Source: Posidonia oceanica
Lineage: Eukaryota > Streptophyta > Magnoliopsida > Alismatales > Posidoniaceae
Assembly (NCBI GenBank): GCA_037176725.1
Contig: JAZBRS010000029.1
Span: forward strand, 45,146,001-45,210,000
Length of the DNA stretch: 64,000 bases
Direction: 5' to 3'
The position numbers were made by a program, and so were the translations under genes. The notes under the pieces were generated by a model. The model did no database searches. It saw only the letters and a list, made by a program, of their open reading frames with translations, and was not told where the DNA came from. Positions 32,196 to 42,285 of this stretch are shown piece after piece (positions within the stretch are counted from its first letter, which is position 1; each line of letters starts with the position of its first letter).

Positions 32196-34789
32196 ATGTC
32201 GGGGATTGAGTGCTTCGCTTCACTGACGCCTCTGTTGCGTCATCTATTTTTGACCCTCCCTTTCCTGAGCTATTCGCCTTCACGAATATAGCTCCTCCTA
32301 GGCATCCTTCTTCACCTTTCCGTCGCAGCCCTATTCTTACCCGCTCTCGGTCAGCCATGGCCCAGCACACTCTTGAGCCCTTGCTCACTCCTGTTGTTCC
32401 GAAGGGGACTTCTACTTTGGCCCCTCCGACTCTTGTTTCCACTCCTCCTATGCCCTCGGTGACACTAGGGTTTCCCCCTTTGTCGCCTAGGGCACCCCAG
32501 CATCCTGTGGGGCATTGGCAGACTCACACTACTCCGGACCCGGTCACCGATCCCATCTTGGTGACCTATGCTCGCGCTCTAGAGGCGCCTCTGACCCGTC
32601 CTTCCCTAGGTCTTATCACTTCTAACACCCACCCTACTACGGTGACTTCCGCCTTACGATCCTATCCTTCTAGATAGTCTGAGTCCTCCCCCTTGCATCT
32701 GGTCCCTTGTCGGCACTGCAATTCAGCATTCCCACTGACAGGGTCCCTGAATAGCGGTACTAGCGCTTGGCGGAGCTTGCCCATATCTTTCAGGGCATGG
32801 CTCTGTCTACCCGCTCTCCTCCAGCTCCTTCTGCACATGAGATCCCTCTGCATCCTGTTCCTGCTCTCCAGGCATTCCCTGCTGCCCCGGCCATCACCCC
32901 AGCTGCTCTCTACTCTGGTGATAAGGGCGCAGCCTCCCCCCTCTGCACACACTTCATTCACCACACAGCATGCACCTCTACCACCTAGTGGCCAGCCCCT
33001 CGGGCTGGTTCGAGCACAGCACTTCTCTGGCTCGCTACCTAGCACCGTGCCACTACAGCAGCTGTTGCTCCCACAATCTCCACAATTCACTACACAGCAT
33101 CCTGCATACCCCCATCCTATGCATCAGCAATTTCCCCCTGCACACTTTGCACAACCCACAGCACCCACTGCACATCTGCATGGATACGCCGGCCATCCCG
33201 TTGCATCACCAGGTGATGCGATGGTGGATCCGGAGGAGCACCTCGGTGTGACCCATACGGTGTATGTAGTCCCTGCCCCTACTGTCCCATCACCTTTGGC
33301 AACAATTCCAAAATCCAACGATGACAGGTTCGCTGTTCTGGAGAAAGCACTTCAACAAGTGTAGGGCACGAACTTCCACTCCTACTAGTTCCGGGACCTC
33401 TGTTGCTTTCTAGAGGCGGTACTCCCACCGAAATTCAAAATCCCAGCATTTGACAAATACAATGGTAGGGGCTGCCCCATTGCCCATTTGAAGGTGTATT
33501 GCGGAGACTTGGCTCAGCTACAAGCTAATAACAGGTTGTTGATCTGCCTGTTTCAAAAGAGTCTTACTGGCCCGGCCCTCAAGTGGTTCACATCACTTGA
33601 CTTGGAACGACCTAGGCAAGGCGTTCCTGGAACAATACTCCTTCAATCTTGACTTGGTCCCTAAGCGTGAGGACCTCGTCGCTCTCAAGCAGAGAAACAA
33701 CGAGTCGTTCGGGGAGTACGTCGGCCGTTGGTGCGCCCTTGCTGCACAAGTTTGCGATAGACCCTCTGATGAGGAATCAATCGAGATTGTAATTTGAGGC
33801 ACGCAACCATCTACTGGGGCTCTGCTTGCCATCTAGGTTGTCACTAGTTTTGTTTCTTTGATTTGGGTCGGCACACGCGTGGAGAGCACCCTTCAGAGCG
33901 GTAATTTTCCAATGCTCTCCGTCTTCGCCAAGCAAGCCACCTCCCCCAGCAGCAGCAACACCAACAACAACGGCGGTGACAACAACAACAACCCTAGGAG
34001 GAGGGATCCCCCACGGCCCGTCGTTGCGTACATCGACTCTCCTGCTGCTCCTGTCCACATGGTAGCTCCGCCCAGCCCGAATCAGGTAGTGTATGCACCC
34101 ACACCTAGTGCACCTCACACACCATAGATCACTACCACCGCCCGACCGGTCTACTCAGCCCCACCAGTTCGGCAAGGACAACACAAGGGTAGAGACGGCC
34201 CCACCCTCAGCGCAACTACAATCAGCTAGTAGAGGCATTGATCGCCGTCCTCCCTAAGGTCGCGTCACTCCTCACGCTCCCCGAAATCCGCCCACCACCA
34301 AACCCTCTTTCGTGGTGGTATAGGACGGATCACTTCTACGATTTTCATCGAGTAGTCGAGCACTCGACGAATAATTGCTTCACTCTGCGGGGAGCCGTGC
34401 AGGACCTGATTGACCGGAAGGTCATCAGTATCAACACTCGGGAGGCAGCATCTTCTTCCACCCCTCCACCAGCATCCCCCTCTACATTAGGAACAGCTCC
34501 CCCCAATCCAAGCATCATCCACTAGCCTCTGCCTGAGCATTCTGGCCCGGGAGGCGCGGGGACCTCAAGTGTGCATTCTCTTTTCCCCTATGGGCCCGCT
34601 ACGTCTGTGGTGGACCCTTCTGATCTGATTCAAGATCTTTCTGTGACCGTTTTGTCTTCCCTCTATCTTGTGGCGCTTGCCAGCTCCGAGTCGGGGATTC
34701 ACATGATCCGACTAGACGTCAAGCCAGAGCGTGCTACCGCGAGGCCCACCATACAACCAAAGGCTCAACCCCCCATCTGACTACAGGCC
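32196..34789 (+). pseudogene. Element B gag
   Basis: Broken structural protein. The N-terminal part (32210-32677) is Pro/Ser/Thr-rich. The central capsid-type region begins near 33427 with KFKIPAFDKYNGRGCPIAHLK and SLTGPALKWFTSL; the frame then shifts near 33590 and continues at 33597 with TWNDLGKAFLEQY and FGEYVGRWCALAAQV, the core of the retrotransposon gag family. A stop at 33795 and further frame changes follow, then FYDFHRVVEHSTNNCFTL (about 34335-34390) and SGIHMIRLDVKPERA (about 34690-34735), shared with D. ATG 32196 follows the acceptor-like site, but the frame from it closes after about 30 codons, so the true start is uncertain. It would form virus-like particles. Confidence 0.87.
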
Positions 34790-35241
34790 AGACCCCAGCC
34801 AGATCTAGCACAGCCTCCCCAGCAACAACCTTCATCTGCCCGCCAACCGGCAAATACCCCGGCGGCCCCTCTCGAGCTCATAGCTCGTGCTCCCCTGGTT
34901 ATTAACCTAACCAAGGATACCCACCATGTTCATTATGACTACGCTGTAGAAATGTGTGCGAATGTGACGCGGTCAGGGAGGGTGTACAGTCCCACCGCCC
35001 CAGCAACCAGACCTGCAGCCCCAATAGCCAGGCCTAACCCCCCTAAACCTACTCTACCTGTGAACCAACCACCAGCAGGCCCATCCCCACCTGTGAGCCA
35101 ACCTCTAGTAGACCAATCCCCTGATCCCACCTCTATAGAACCTACCACCAGAGCCACTATCCCATCACCAAAAAAGACCAGCCTTTAGCTGACATCACAG
35201 CCCAGCTAAAAAAAGTCAAGGCTGACATATCCATCTGGGAC
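34790..35241 (+). pseudogene. Element B Gag-protease junction
   Basis: Proline-rich spacer (open piece 34952-35188, with repeated PPAGPSPP and NPPKPTLP-like sequence). It continues the polyprotein between the Gag HSTNNCF block and the protease; a TAG near 35186 separates it from the protease frame. No domain is recognised. Confidence 0.65.
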
Positions 35242-36762
35242 TTGATCCATTCTTCCCGTGAACACCGAGAGGCTTTTCTCCCCATGTTCCAGGCCGTTCA
35301 TGTGTCCCAAACCATCGAGCCTTCAACTCTGGAAAATATGGTGGGTATGATCGTGGAGCCGCAGGTCATCGCTTTCTCGAGCGATGAACTGCCTCCAGCG
35401 GGGACTAACCATAATCAACCCATGTTTATCACGGTGCAGTTCAAAAGGTTATGCATTCCCCTCTCGCTGGTTGATAATGGGTCAGGCCTTAATGTCTGTC
35501 CCCTGCACATAGCATTGAAGCTCGAATTTAGAGCCGAGGATATCACACCAGCCGTGAAGGGAATGACCTCTTTTGACAATACGCACTATGATTCTCTGGG
35601 GATCCTGGTTATTCTTCTTACAATTGGTCCAGTCGAATTCTATATCGTTGACTTGGAGCCTTCTTTTAATCTTTTGCTTGGGCGCCCTTGGCTGCACAAG
35701 CATCAGGTGATCCCCTCGACCCTCCACCGTATGATCAAGTTTCGCTACGACGACGATGTTATTGTCGTCATGGTGGAAAACTTTGACAAAGAACCGGTCG
35801 AGGTGGTCTCTTCTGTATCCCAACAAACTATCCAGTTTGATCCTAAGCCGTCAGATACCTTGTACCGTGTTAACCGGTTTGAGCCGGTTAACTTTATTCC
35901 TCTTCTTGAGCATGTCAGCTCTTTGGCCGTTCATTGTAACCCTTCCAGGATGGTCAAGAAGATTTGCTGCAGGTGGGGCTATGAGAAGGGAACGCCACTT
36001 GGGCGTCACGGCCAAGGGATCGCCAAGCCGGTTACTACGGAGGAGCACGAAAAGTTCCAAGGCCTAGGATATGAATGGCAGCCCTGCGATGGTGAGCACC
36101 TACATTCAGGGAAGTGGATGCTCGTGATCCCTCGAGACCTCACTAACTTCGTCAGTGCAGGTATTCTCGACCCGAACACGAGCCCAGCAACAGCCCAGCC
36201 AGCGTCGTGCCGGAGTCCCCCACTGCCGACAGAGGAGTGGGTCAACATAGAGGGTTATTATTCTGATGAAGAGCAGCCTGGCATGGTTGTCCCAGCACAG
36301 CCCAAGGAAGAAGCCCAGATTAGCCCTGCAATCTCTCGGTCAGTCTGCCTGGCCCTCCCTTATCCAGATGCAGTGGCAGATTCAGTAAAGTCTGTGTTAG
36401 AGATGACAGTTTCTTCTTCTGCAGCTTCACCAGTGCCTATAACAGCCATTTCAGCAGCTCCAGAATCAGGAGCACCTCTACAGGCACCAGCCACTTGTCC
36501 ACTTGCGGCTGCAGCCGCACCAGTACTGAAGTTACCTTTTCTGGGAGTGCAATCAGTCGATTCAGGCGATGGCGTGACTCAGCTTGCCTCATCAGTAGCT
36601 CCACAAGCAAAGCAAGTGGCACCATCCGCCATACCGCCGTCAGCTTTAGCAGATCCAACGTTGTGGAAGACCCCCACTGCTACTACAGAGAAACAACCAC
36701 CATCACACACGGGTGCTGATGCTTCATCCCTCAGAGCAACCGTCCAGCTATTGGACCTTTAG
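35242..36762 (+). CDS. Element B aspartic protease, G-patch-like segment and start of linker
   Basis: Open for 506 codons. Protease motif LSLVDNGSGLNVCPL, with active Asp at residue 78 (DNGS 78-81), and YIVDLEPSFNLLLGRPWLHKH at about residues 134-154. G-patch-like segment at about 243-285 (CRWGYEKGTPLGRHGQGI, GLGYEWQPCDGE). The remainder is an Ala/Pro/Ser/Thr-rich linker with many short TAC/ACT-type repeats. It ends at a TAG (36760-36762) where D has Lys. In the element this would be part of the Gag-Pol polyprotein; the start codon shown is only the first Met of the open stretch. Its integrity contrasts with the stop-filled RT and IN. Confidence 0.85.
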   Translation: MIHSSREHREAFLPMFQAVHVSQTIEPSTLENMVGMIVEPQVIAFSSDELPPAGTNHNQPMFITVQFKRLCIPLSLVDNGSGLNVCPLHIALKLEFRAEDITPAVKGMTSFDNTHYDSLGILVILLTIGPVEFYIVDLEPSFNLLLGRPWLHKHQVIPSTLHRMIKFRYDDDVIVVMVENFDKEPVEVVSSVSQQTIQFDPKPSDTLYRVNRFEPVNFIPLLEHVSSLAVHCNPSRMVKKICCRWGYEKGTPLGRHGQGIAKPVTTEEHEKFQGLGYEWQPCDGEHLHSGKWMLVIPRDLTNFVSAGILDPNTSPATAQPASCRSPPLPTEEWVNIEGYYSDEEQPGMVVPAQPKEEAQISPAISRSVCLALPYPDAVADSVKSVLEMTVSSSAASPVPITAISAAPESGAPLQAPATCPLAAAAAPVLKLPFLGVQSVDSGDGVTQLASSVAPQAKQVAPSAIPPSALADPTLWKTPTATTEKQPPSHTGADASSLRATVQLLDL

Positions 36763-38032
36763 AAGAGCACCTTTGCCTTCCCCCCAGCCACAGCACTGTC
36801 CCTGTCGGCGCCGCTGTCAGTGGCATCCCTGACCAGCCTATTTGCATCTCTAATTGCCCCAGTGCCACAACCAGCCAGTAACAGAGCGGATGGCCCGACT
36901 GGTGATATGTCTGGAAGCCAGAGCAGACCCCGTAGGCGGAGCAATCGTTGGGCAGGACTTTGAAGAGGCCGCTTGCGCCTATTACGTCGACACGCCCTCT
37001 GAAGACGAGGAAGGTGCGACTGCAGATGCCCAGGTGGTTGATAGGCTTGACAACTTGGAATTGCTATTCCAGGAACAACTCGCGGTGTTCGCTGAAGACA
37101 CCGCCGAGTAGCAGACGCTGAGGAAAGGGAAAGCCGTGGCCACGGATCCCTCCCGGCCGCAAGACCATTCTTCAATCATGGCCTTGGAAGAAGAACCAGA
37201 GGCAGCACCCACTAGACTAGACGAGTTGATCACTTCGCAGCCTGAAGGTGGGACTAGGTGGTTCGTGCGGCGCATGCCCCGCACAAGCAGTGCATTTGGC
37301 AACAGTACACAGATTCGTCGCCTAGAGAACAGTTGTCCATCTCTGGCACTCCCCGCAAGTACATTTGAGAATGTGGAGGATGAGACAGTACAGACAGCAG
37401 CAGTAGCAGACAGAGAAGTCCCAGCATTCCAGACAGTCCCAGCAGTGACAGTGGTGCCAGAGCAGTCGGAACAGACAGAGCAGCCAGATCAGTCAGCAGG
37501 ACTAGGGGCCACTGAAGCAGACGTCACCCACCGAGCCCACAGAAATACTCGGGTGAGCGTGACCATCCTAAGGCGTTGTCAGGATCAAGATGCAGAACAA
37601 GTCCACTCCTTTGACATTACAGACCCTACATTTGAGAAGGAGATCCTCTCGAAACTCATTGCATATGAGGAGGAGGGGGATACAGGCGTAGATGAGAATG
37701 ATGAACCATCACCTGAGTTCCAGCCTTATGATGACGACCCAGAAGGGCCCAACTTCCATGTCAAGGAAGAGATGGAGGTTATCAATGTTGGCACAGCTGA
37801 AGATATCAGAGAGGTCCACATCAGCGCCATACTACCGCGCCAGGCCAGAGCAGAGTTTATTGCATTCCTTATGGAATATGCAGATGTCTTCGCCTGGAGC
37901 TATGAAGATATGGTTGGCCTTGATGTCGAGATCGTGGTGCACAACTTGCCTCTAGACCCAAACGCGAAGCTAGTAAAGTAGAAGCTCCGGAAGTGGCGAC
38001 CAAAGTGGCTGCTCAAAATCAAAGAGGAAATC
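36763..38032 (+). pseudogene. Element B protease-RT linker and RT entry motif
   Basis: Continues the linker. Pieces: 36854-37111 (LDNLELLFQEQ, ending in a TAG where D has Gln) and 37136-37981 (LEEEPEAAPTRLDELIT; FDITDPTFEKEILSKL; an acidic run; then EYADVFAWSYEDMVGLD at about 37868-37920). The stop at 37979-37981 replaces a Gln codon present in D and G. The acidic linker is shared by B, D and G and has no recognised catalytic motif. Confidence 0.8.
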
Positions 38033-39308
38033 ATGAAGCAGCACGGCGTTGGCTTTCTCAAGGTCGTCCTCTATCCAGAATGGCTCGCGAATGTTGTGCC
38101 TGTGCCCAAGAAGGATGGACGGGTCCGTATGTGCATTGATTATAGGGATCTGAACAAAGCCAGTCCCAAGGACGACTTTCCCCTACCGCACATCGACGTC
38201 ATGGTGGACTACACTGTGAGGCACAAGATGCTCTCCTTCATGGACGGCTTCTTCAGCTATAATCAGATTAGAGTGGCAGAAGAAGACATGGAGAAGACCT
38301 CATTTATCACCCCCTAGGGAGTCTTATGCTATCAGGTCATGCCATTTGGGCTCAAGAATGTCGGAGCAACATATCAGAGGGCGATGATAGCATTATTCCA
38401 CGACCTCATGTACCAAGAAGTTGAGGTCTACGTGGACAACATTATTGCTAAGTCTAGAGAGCCTAAGGATCACCTTATCTGCCTCAAGAAGCTCTTTGAT
38501 CGCTTGAGGAAGTACAAGCTTCGCCTTAACCCCAGTAAATGCGCATTCGGGGTATCATCCGGCAAGCTGTTGGGCCACATCGTCAGCCAAAGGGGAATTG
38601 AAGTGGACCAGAGCAAGGCTAAAGCCATTGTGGACATGCCACCCCCTAGGACTGAGAAAGAAGTCAGAGACCTACTAGGGCATCTGCAATACATTAACCA
38701 GTTCATCGCACAGCTTACACCTATTTGCGAACCGATCTTTAAGCTCTTGAAAAAGAATGCACAGATCAACAGGAGCGAGGAGTGCCAAGCTGCGTTTGAC
38801 AAGATCAAGCAGCTCCTGATCAAGCCTCCTGTCCTAGTCTCTCCCGTGCCAGGAAGACCCCTGATTCTCTATCTTTCTACCATGCAACATTCCATGGGTG
38901 CCGTCTTGGGCCAACATGATGAAACCGGTAGAAAGGAGCGTGCCATCTACTAGCTGAGCAAGAAGTTCACTAATTGCGAAGCCAGGTATAGCACCATAGA
39001 GAAGACCTGCTTGTGTCTAGTCTGGGCTGTGCAGAAGTTAAGGCATTACATGATGGCGCACCCGGTCTAGCTCTTATGCCGACATGACCCCATCAAGTTC
39101 CTTTTTCAGAAGCCGGCTATGGTGGGTAGATGTGTTAAGTGGCAGGTGTTATTGTCTCAATACGACATCACCTTCGTCACGCAGAAATCAATGAAGGGGC
39201 AAGCCATGGTAGATCATCTGGCCAACTTTCCTTTACCTGAATACCAGCCTCTGCTGACATAGTTCCCCGATGAAGACATTCTGTTCGTCATGGAGGATTC
39301 AGAGCAAA
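38033..39308 (+). pseudogene. Element B reverse transcriptase and RNase H 1
   Basis: RT starts with VPKKDGRVRMCIDYRDLNKASP and has FMDGFFSYNQI and MPFGLKNVGATYQ. The catalytic box is YVDN (38429-38440) instead of YVDD, so an essential Asp is lost. RNase H 1 has STMQHSMGAVLGQ, again without the first Asp. In-frame stops: 38315-38317 (Trp in relatives), 38951-38953 (Tyr), 39068-39070 (Gln) and 39260-39262 (Gln). Enzymatically dead. Confidence 0.92.
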
Positions 39309-39955
39309 AGAATCTTGAAGACGAATTACAGTGGTATCTGTACTTCAATGGCGTAGTTAATAGAAGGGGCAGAGGCATCGGTGCTGTCCTATCAACGCTG
39401 TAGGGAGTTCTAATCCCCTTTGCAAGGAAGATGATATTCCCTTGCACCAACAATGAGGCAGAGTATGAAGCCTGCCTTCTGGGACTGCAAGTCACACTCG
39501 AGCATGATGTGCGCAAGCTGCATGTGCACGGAGATGCGATGTTGGTCATCTCCTAGGTTAACGACGACTGGAAGACCAAGGACCCCAAGCTGGTACCTTA
39601 TCATGAATGCCTGCTGAAGCTGATAGAAGAATTTGAAGACATCCGCTTCACTTGCATGAATAGGGCCAAGAATGCCTATGCAGATGCTCTAGCAACCTTA
39701 GCATCTTGGCTCTCCATACTCGAAGGCCGTGCAGTGGACGTATCAATCTCTCGTGTGGAACAGCCTACACACTGCATGACTATCGAGGAAGCAAATCCAG
39801 TAGAGGAACTCCCATGGTACCTCGACATTAAAGTCTTCCTGGAATCTGGCAGCCCCCCACCTGGCGCCTCAGCAACAGACAGAAAGACTTTGGCATATCT
39901 GGCGTCAAAGTACGTGATAGGGGCAGGACATCTGTACAGAAGATCTTACAACTAG
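39309..39955 (+). pseudogene. Element B archaeal-type RNase H
   Basis: Second RNase H of the dual-RNase-H Tat lineage: WYLYFNGVVN (Asp in A's YFDGA is Asn here), NNEAEYEACLLGL, KLHVHGDAMLVIS and RAKNAYADALATLAS. Stops at 39401-39403, 39554-39556 and 39953-39955 all replace Gln codons seen in A, D or G. Normally this domain degrades the RNA strand and compensates for the degenerate first RNase H. Confidence 0.88.
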
Positions 39956-41056
39956 ATGCTTCTACGCTGCGTAGACAAAAAGGAGGCCAACACACTGATG
40001 CTCCAAGTCCATGCAGGGACCTGTGGCCCTCACATGATTGGTGTGTTGCTGACCAAGAAGATTATGCTCCAAGGCTACTTCTGGTCAACCATGAAGGCAG
40101 ACTGCTGCCAATTTGTGCGCAAGTGCCATAGCTGCCAGATTCATGGGAACTTCATACACGCACCCCCACAGGAATTGCACAGTATGTCTTCGCCATGGCC
40201 CTTCGCCACATGGGGGATCGATGTCATTAGCGCCATACACCCACCAGCTTCCAACAGTCATCGCTACATTCTGGTGGCGATCGACTACTTCACCAAGTGG
40301 GTGGAAGCAGCCTCCTACAAGACAGTTACTGCCGTGGCTATAGAAAAGTTTATCAGAAACAATATCACAGCCCAGTATGGGGTCCCGCACGTGCTCATCT
40401 CTGATAATGGCACAAACTTCATAGCCAAGAGGATTGAAGACTACCTGTAGAGCTTCCACATCAAGCATCACCAATCCTCGCCTTATCGGCCACAGATGAA
40501 CGGTGCGGTAGAGTCTGCCAACAAGAACCTTATCAAAATCTTGAAAAAGTTGGTAGAGACTCACAAGGACTGGCATGACAAGCTTCCGTACGCACTCTGG
40601 GCGTATAGGACATCAGTCCAGACCTCAACAGGAGCCACCGCATATTCTCTGGTGTACGGCATGGAGGCAGTGCTGCCTGTCGAAGTAGAGATCCCCTCAC
40701 TGTGGATCCTACGAGAAGCCGAGCTGGAAGAAGCAGAATGGGTCGAAGACTGCCGCATCCAGTTGAACCTGATTGATGAGCATAGGTTGCAGGCCATACA
40801 TCATGCTCAGTGCTACCAGAAGCGCTCGGCCCGAGCATACCTAAAGAAGGTTAGGCCGAAAAGCTTCAATCCAGGGGATATGGTCCTCCGAGCTATCCAT
40901 CTCCCCAACAGCCGAGGGAAATTCCAGCCCAACTGGCGTGGCCCCTTCTTAATCAAGCAAATCTTCTCCAACGGCGCAACAGTCCTTGAGGACATGGACC
41001 AGGTCGAGCAGTCTGAGCCAGTCAATTCATGCTACCTCAAGAAGTACTACCAGTAG
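39956..41056 (+). pseudogene. Element B integrase
   Basis: HHCC finger VHAGTCGPH ... KCHSCQIHG; core with WGIDVISAIHPPASN, SDNGTNF and the catalytic Glu in NGAVESANKN; C-terminal GPY/F-type NWRGPF; end KKYYQ with TAG 41054-41056. Only one stop inside (40448-40450, Gln in A). From 40496 to the end the frame is fully open. Less damaged than the RT region, but the upstream stops prevent a full polyprotein. Confidence 0.92.
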
Positions 41057-42285
41057 CCCGCCGCTGCCTTGCAGAGTCTTTTATCTCTTACTTTTTGCAT
41101 TCCATCTTTCCCATGCATTTTAGGCTTGTTTATTTTTCAACAGAAAAGATGTAAATGTATTATGTGCATTACTATCATAGGCCCGATGACGAAAATCAAA
41201 GATGCTTGCCTGCCCTGGAAGGAGTACCCTCTACCTCACCTGACACTACTTGGATGTCCTAACCAGTGAGGGAGCCACCATCCAGTCAGGACAGACAAAA
41301 TGTCTAAACCCCTCCAAGACTTACACCTCAAGAGGGAGAAAAAATCCTAGGGTATGAGAGAGTGCGAGCAAGACCTACATGTCTTAGCCCAAGCACCACG
41401 GAAGACTAGAAGGCGAAAACAGGAGTCGGCCCTAGAGATAGAGGTGTGCAGTACAACCTCGTCCCTCCAATTTGCCTTGGGGAGGATCCAAATCCACGCC
41501 TGCAAATCCACAAGCCATACAAGGCCTAGCCCCTTTTGTCTCAAAACCAGGTGCCCATTACCTCTAAGTTAGGGACAACGGAAGCCTGCAAGACAAAAAA
41601 AAAAAGAAGAGAAAAAGAACAAGAAAGAAAAGACAAAAATAAAAGAAAAAAAAAAGCAAAACAAAAAGGGGGCAAAAACAAAAGTCAGCCCCAGAAACAA
41701 AGGCAAGTAGCGTGATTCTGCCCCCTTTTCTTGTCTTAGAGAGGAACCAAATTTGTGCCTAGGAAATACACAGATCCCATGGGGCCTAGCCATTCTCCCC
41801 CAGCCATTACCAGACACCCATTAGCCCACAAGCCAGCGATAGGGAAAGTACTACACACCTATGTGGGAGCAAAAAAAAAAAAAAAAAGAGACAAGAAAAA
41901 ATGAAAAGAGTAGGTGTAGCTCTTTGAGAGTTTGGCATGGAGCCTGTCCTCACTACACCACCGCCCGAGCACCCATAATACCCTTTTCGGAGCGCCACCA
42001 ACAGTTAGGAATCCGAGTAGAGTCTGGTGAGTCAGAGACCGCTCCCTCCTTTGCAGTAGGCATCAAGCACTCCATATGCTGAGGGCGATAGGTTTAGTAT
42101 AGATCATGCATGCATCTATCCATTATCGAATCACTCCTTTTGCCCCTTTCCCCCCACTCTGTAAGGCTCGACTCAGCGCTGGGACAGTACTTCTGCCAAG
42201 GCAGGTTGACCGCCTCCAAGCCCTAGAGCAACAGATCACTACTAGTCCAACAACTTAGAAAAAGCATCAGTAATCAAAGACAGGG
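41057..42285 (+). other. Element B post-pol region, first part
   Basis: Non-coding and homologous to A 2903-4200 and, reversed, to G 59130-60315. Contains ATAGGCCCGATGACG, GTGAGGGAGCCACCATCC and two A-rich purine tracts (41593-41660 and 41870-41900). It ends in CAGGG, where solo LTR S is inserted; the sequence resumes at 48171. Confidence 0.85.
42281..42285. repeat. Target-site duplication CAGGG, left copy (solo LTR S)
   Basis: CAGGG directly before TGTTGACACCCC; the matching copy is at 48166-48170. Confidence 0.9.
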
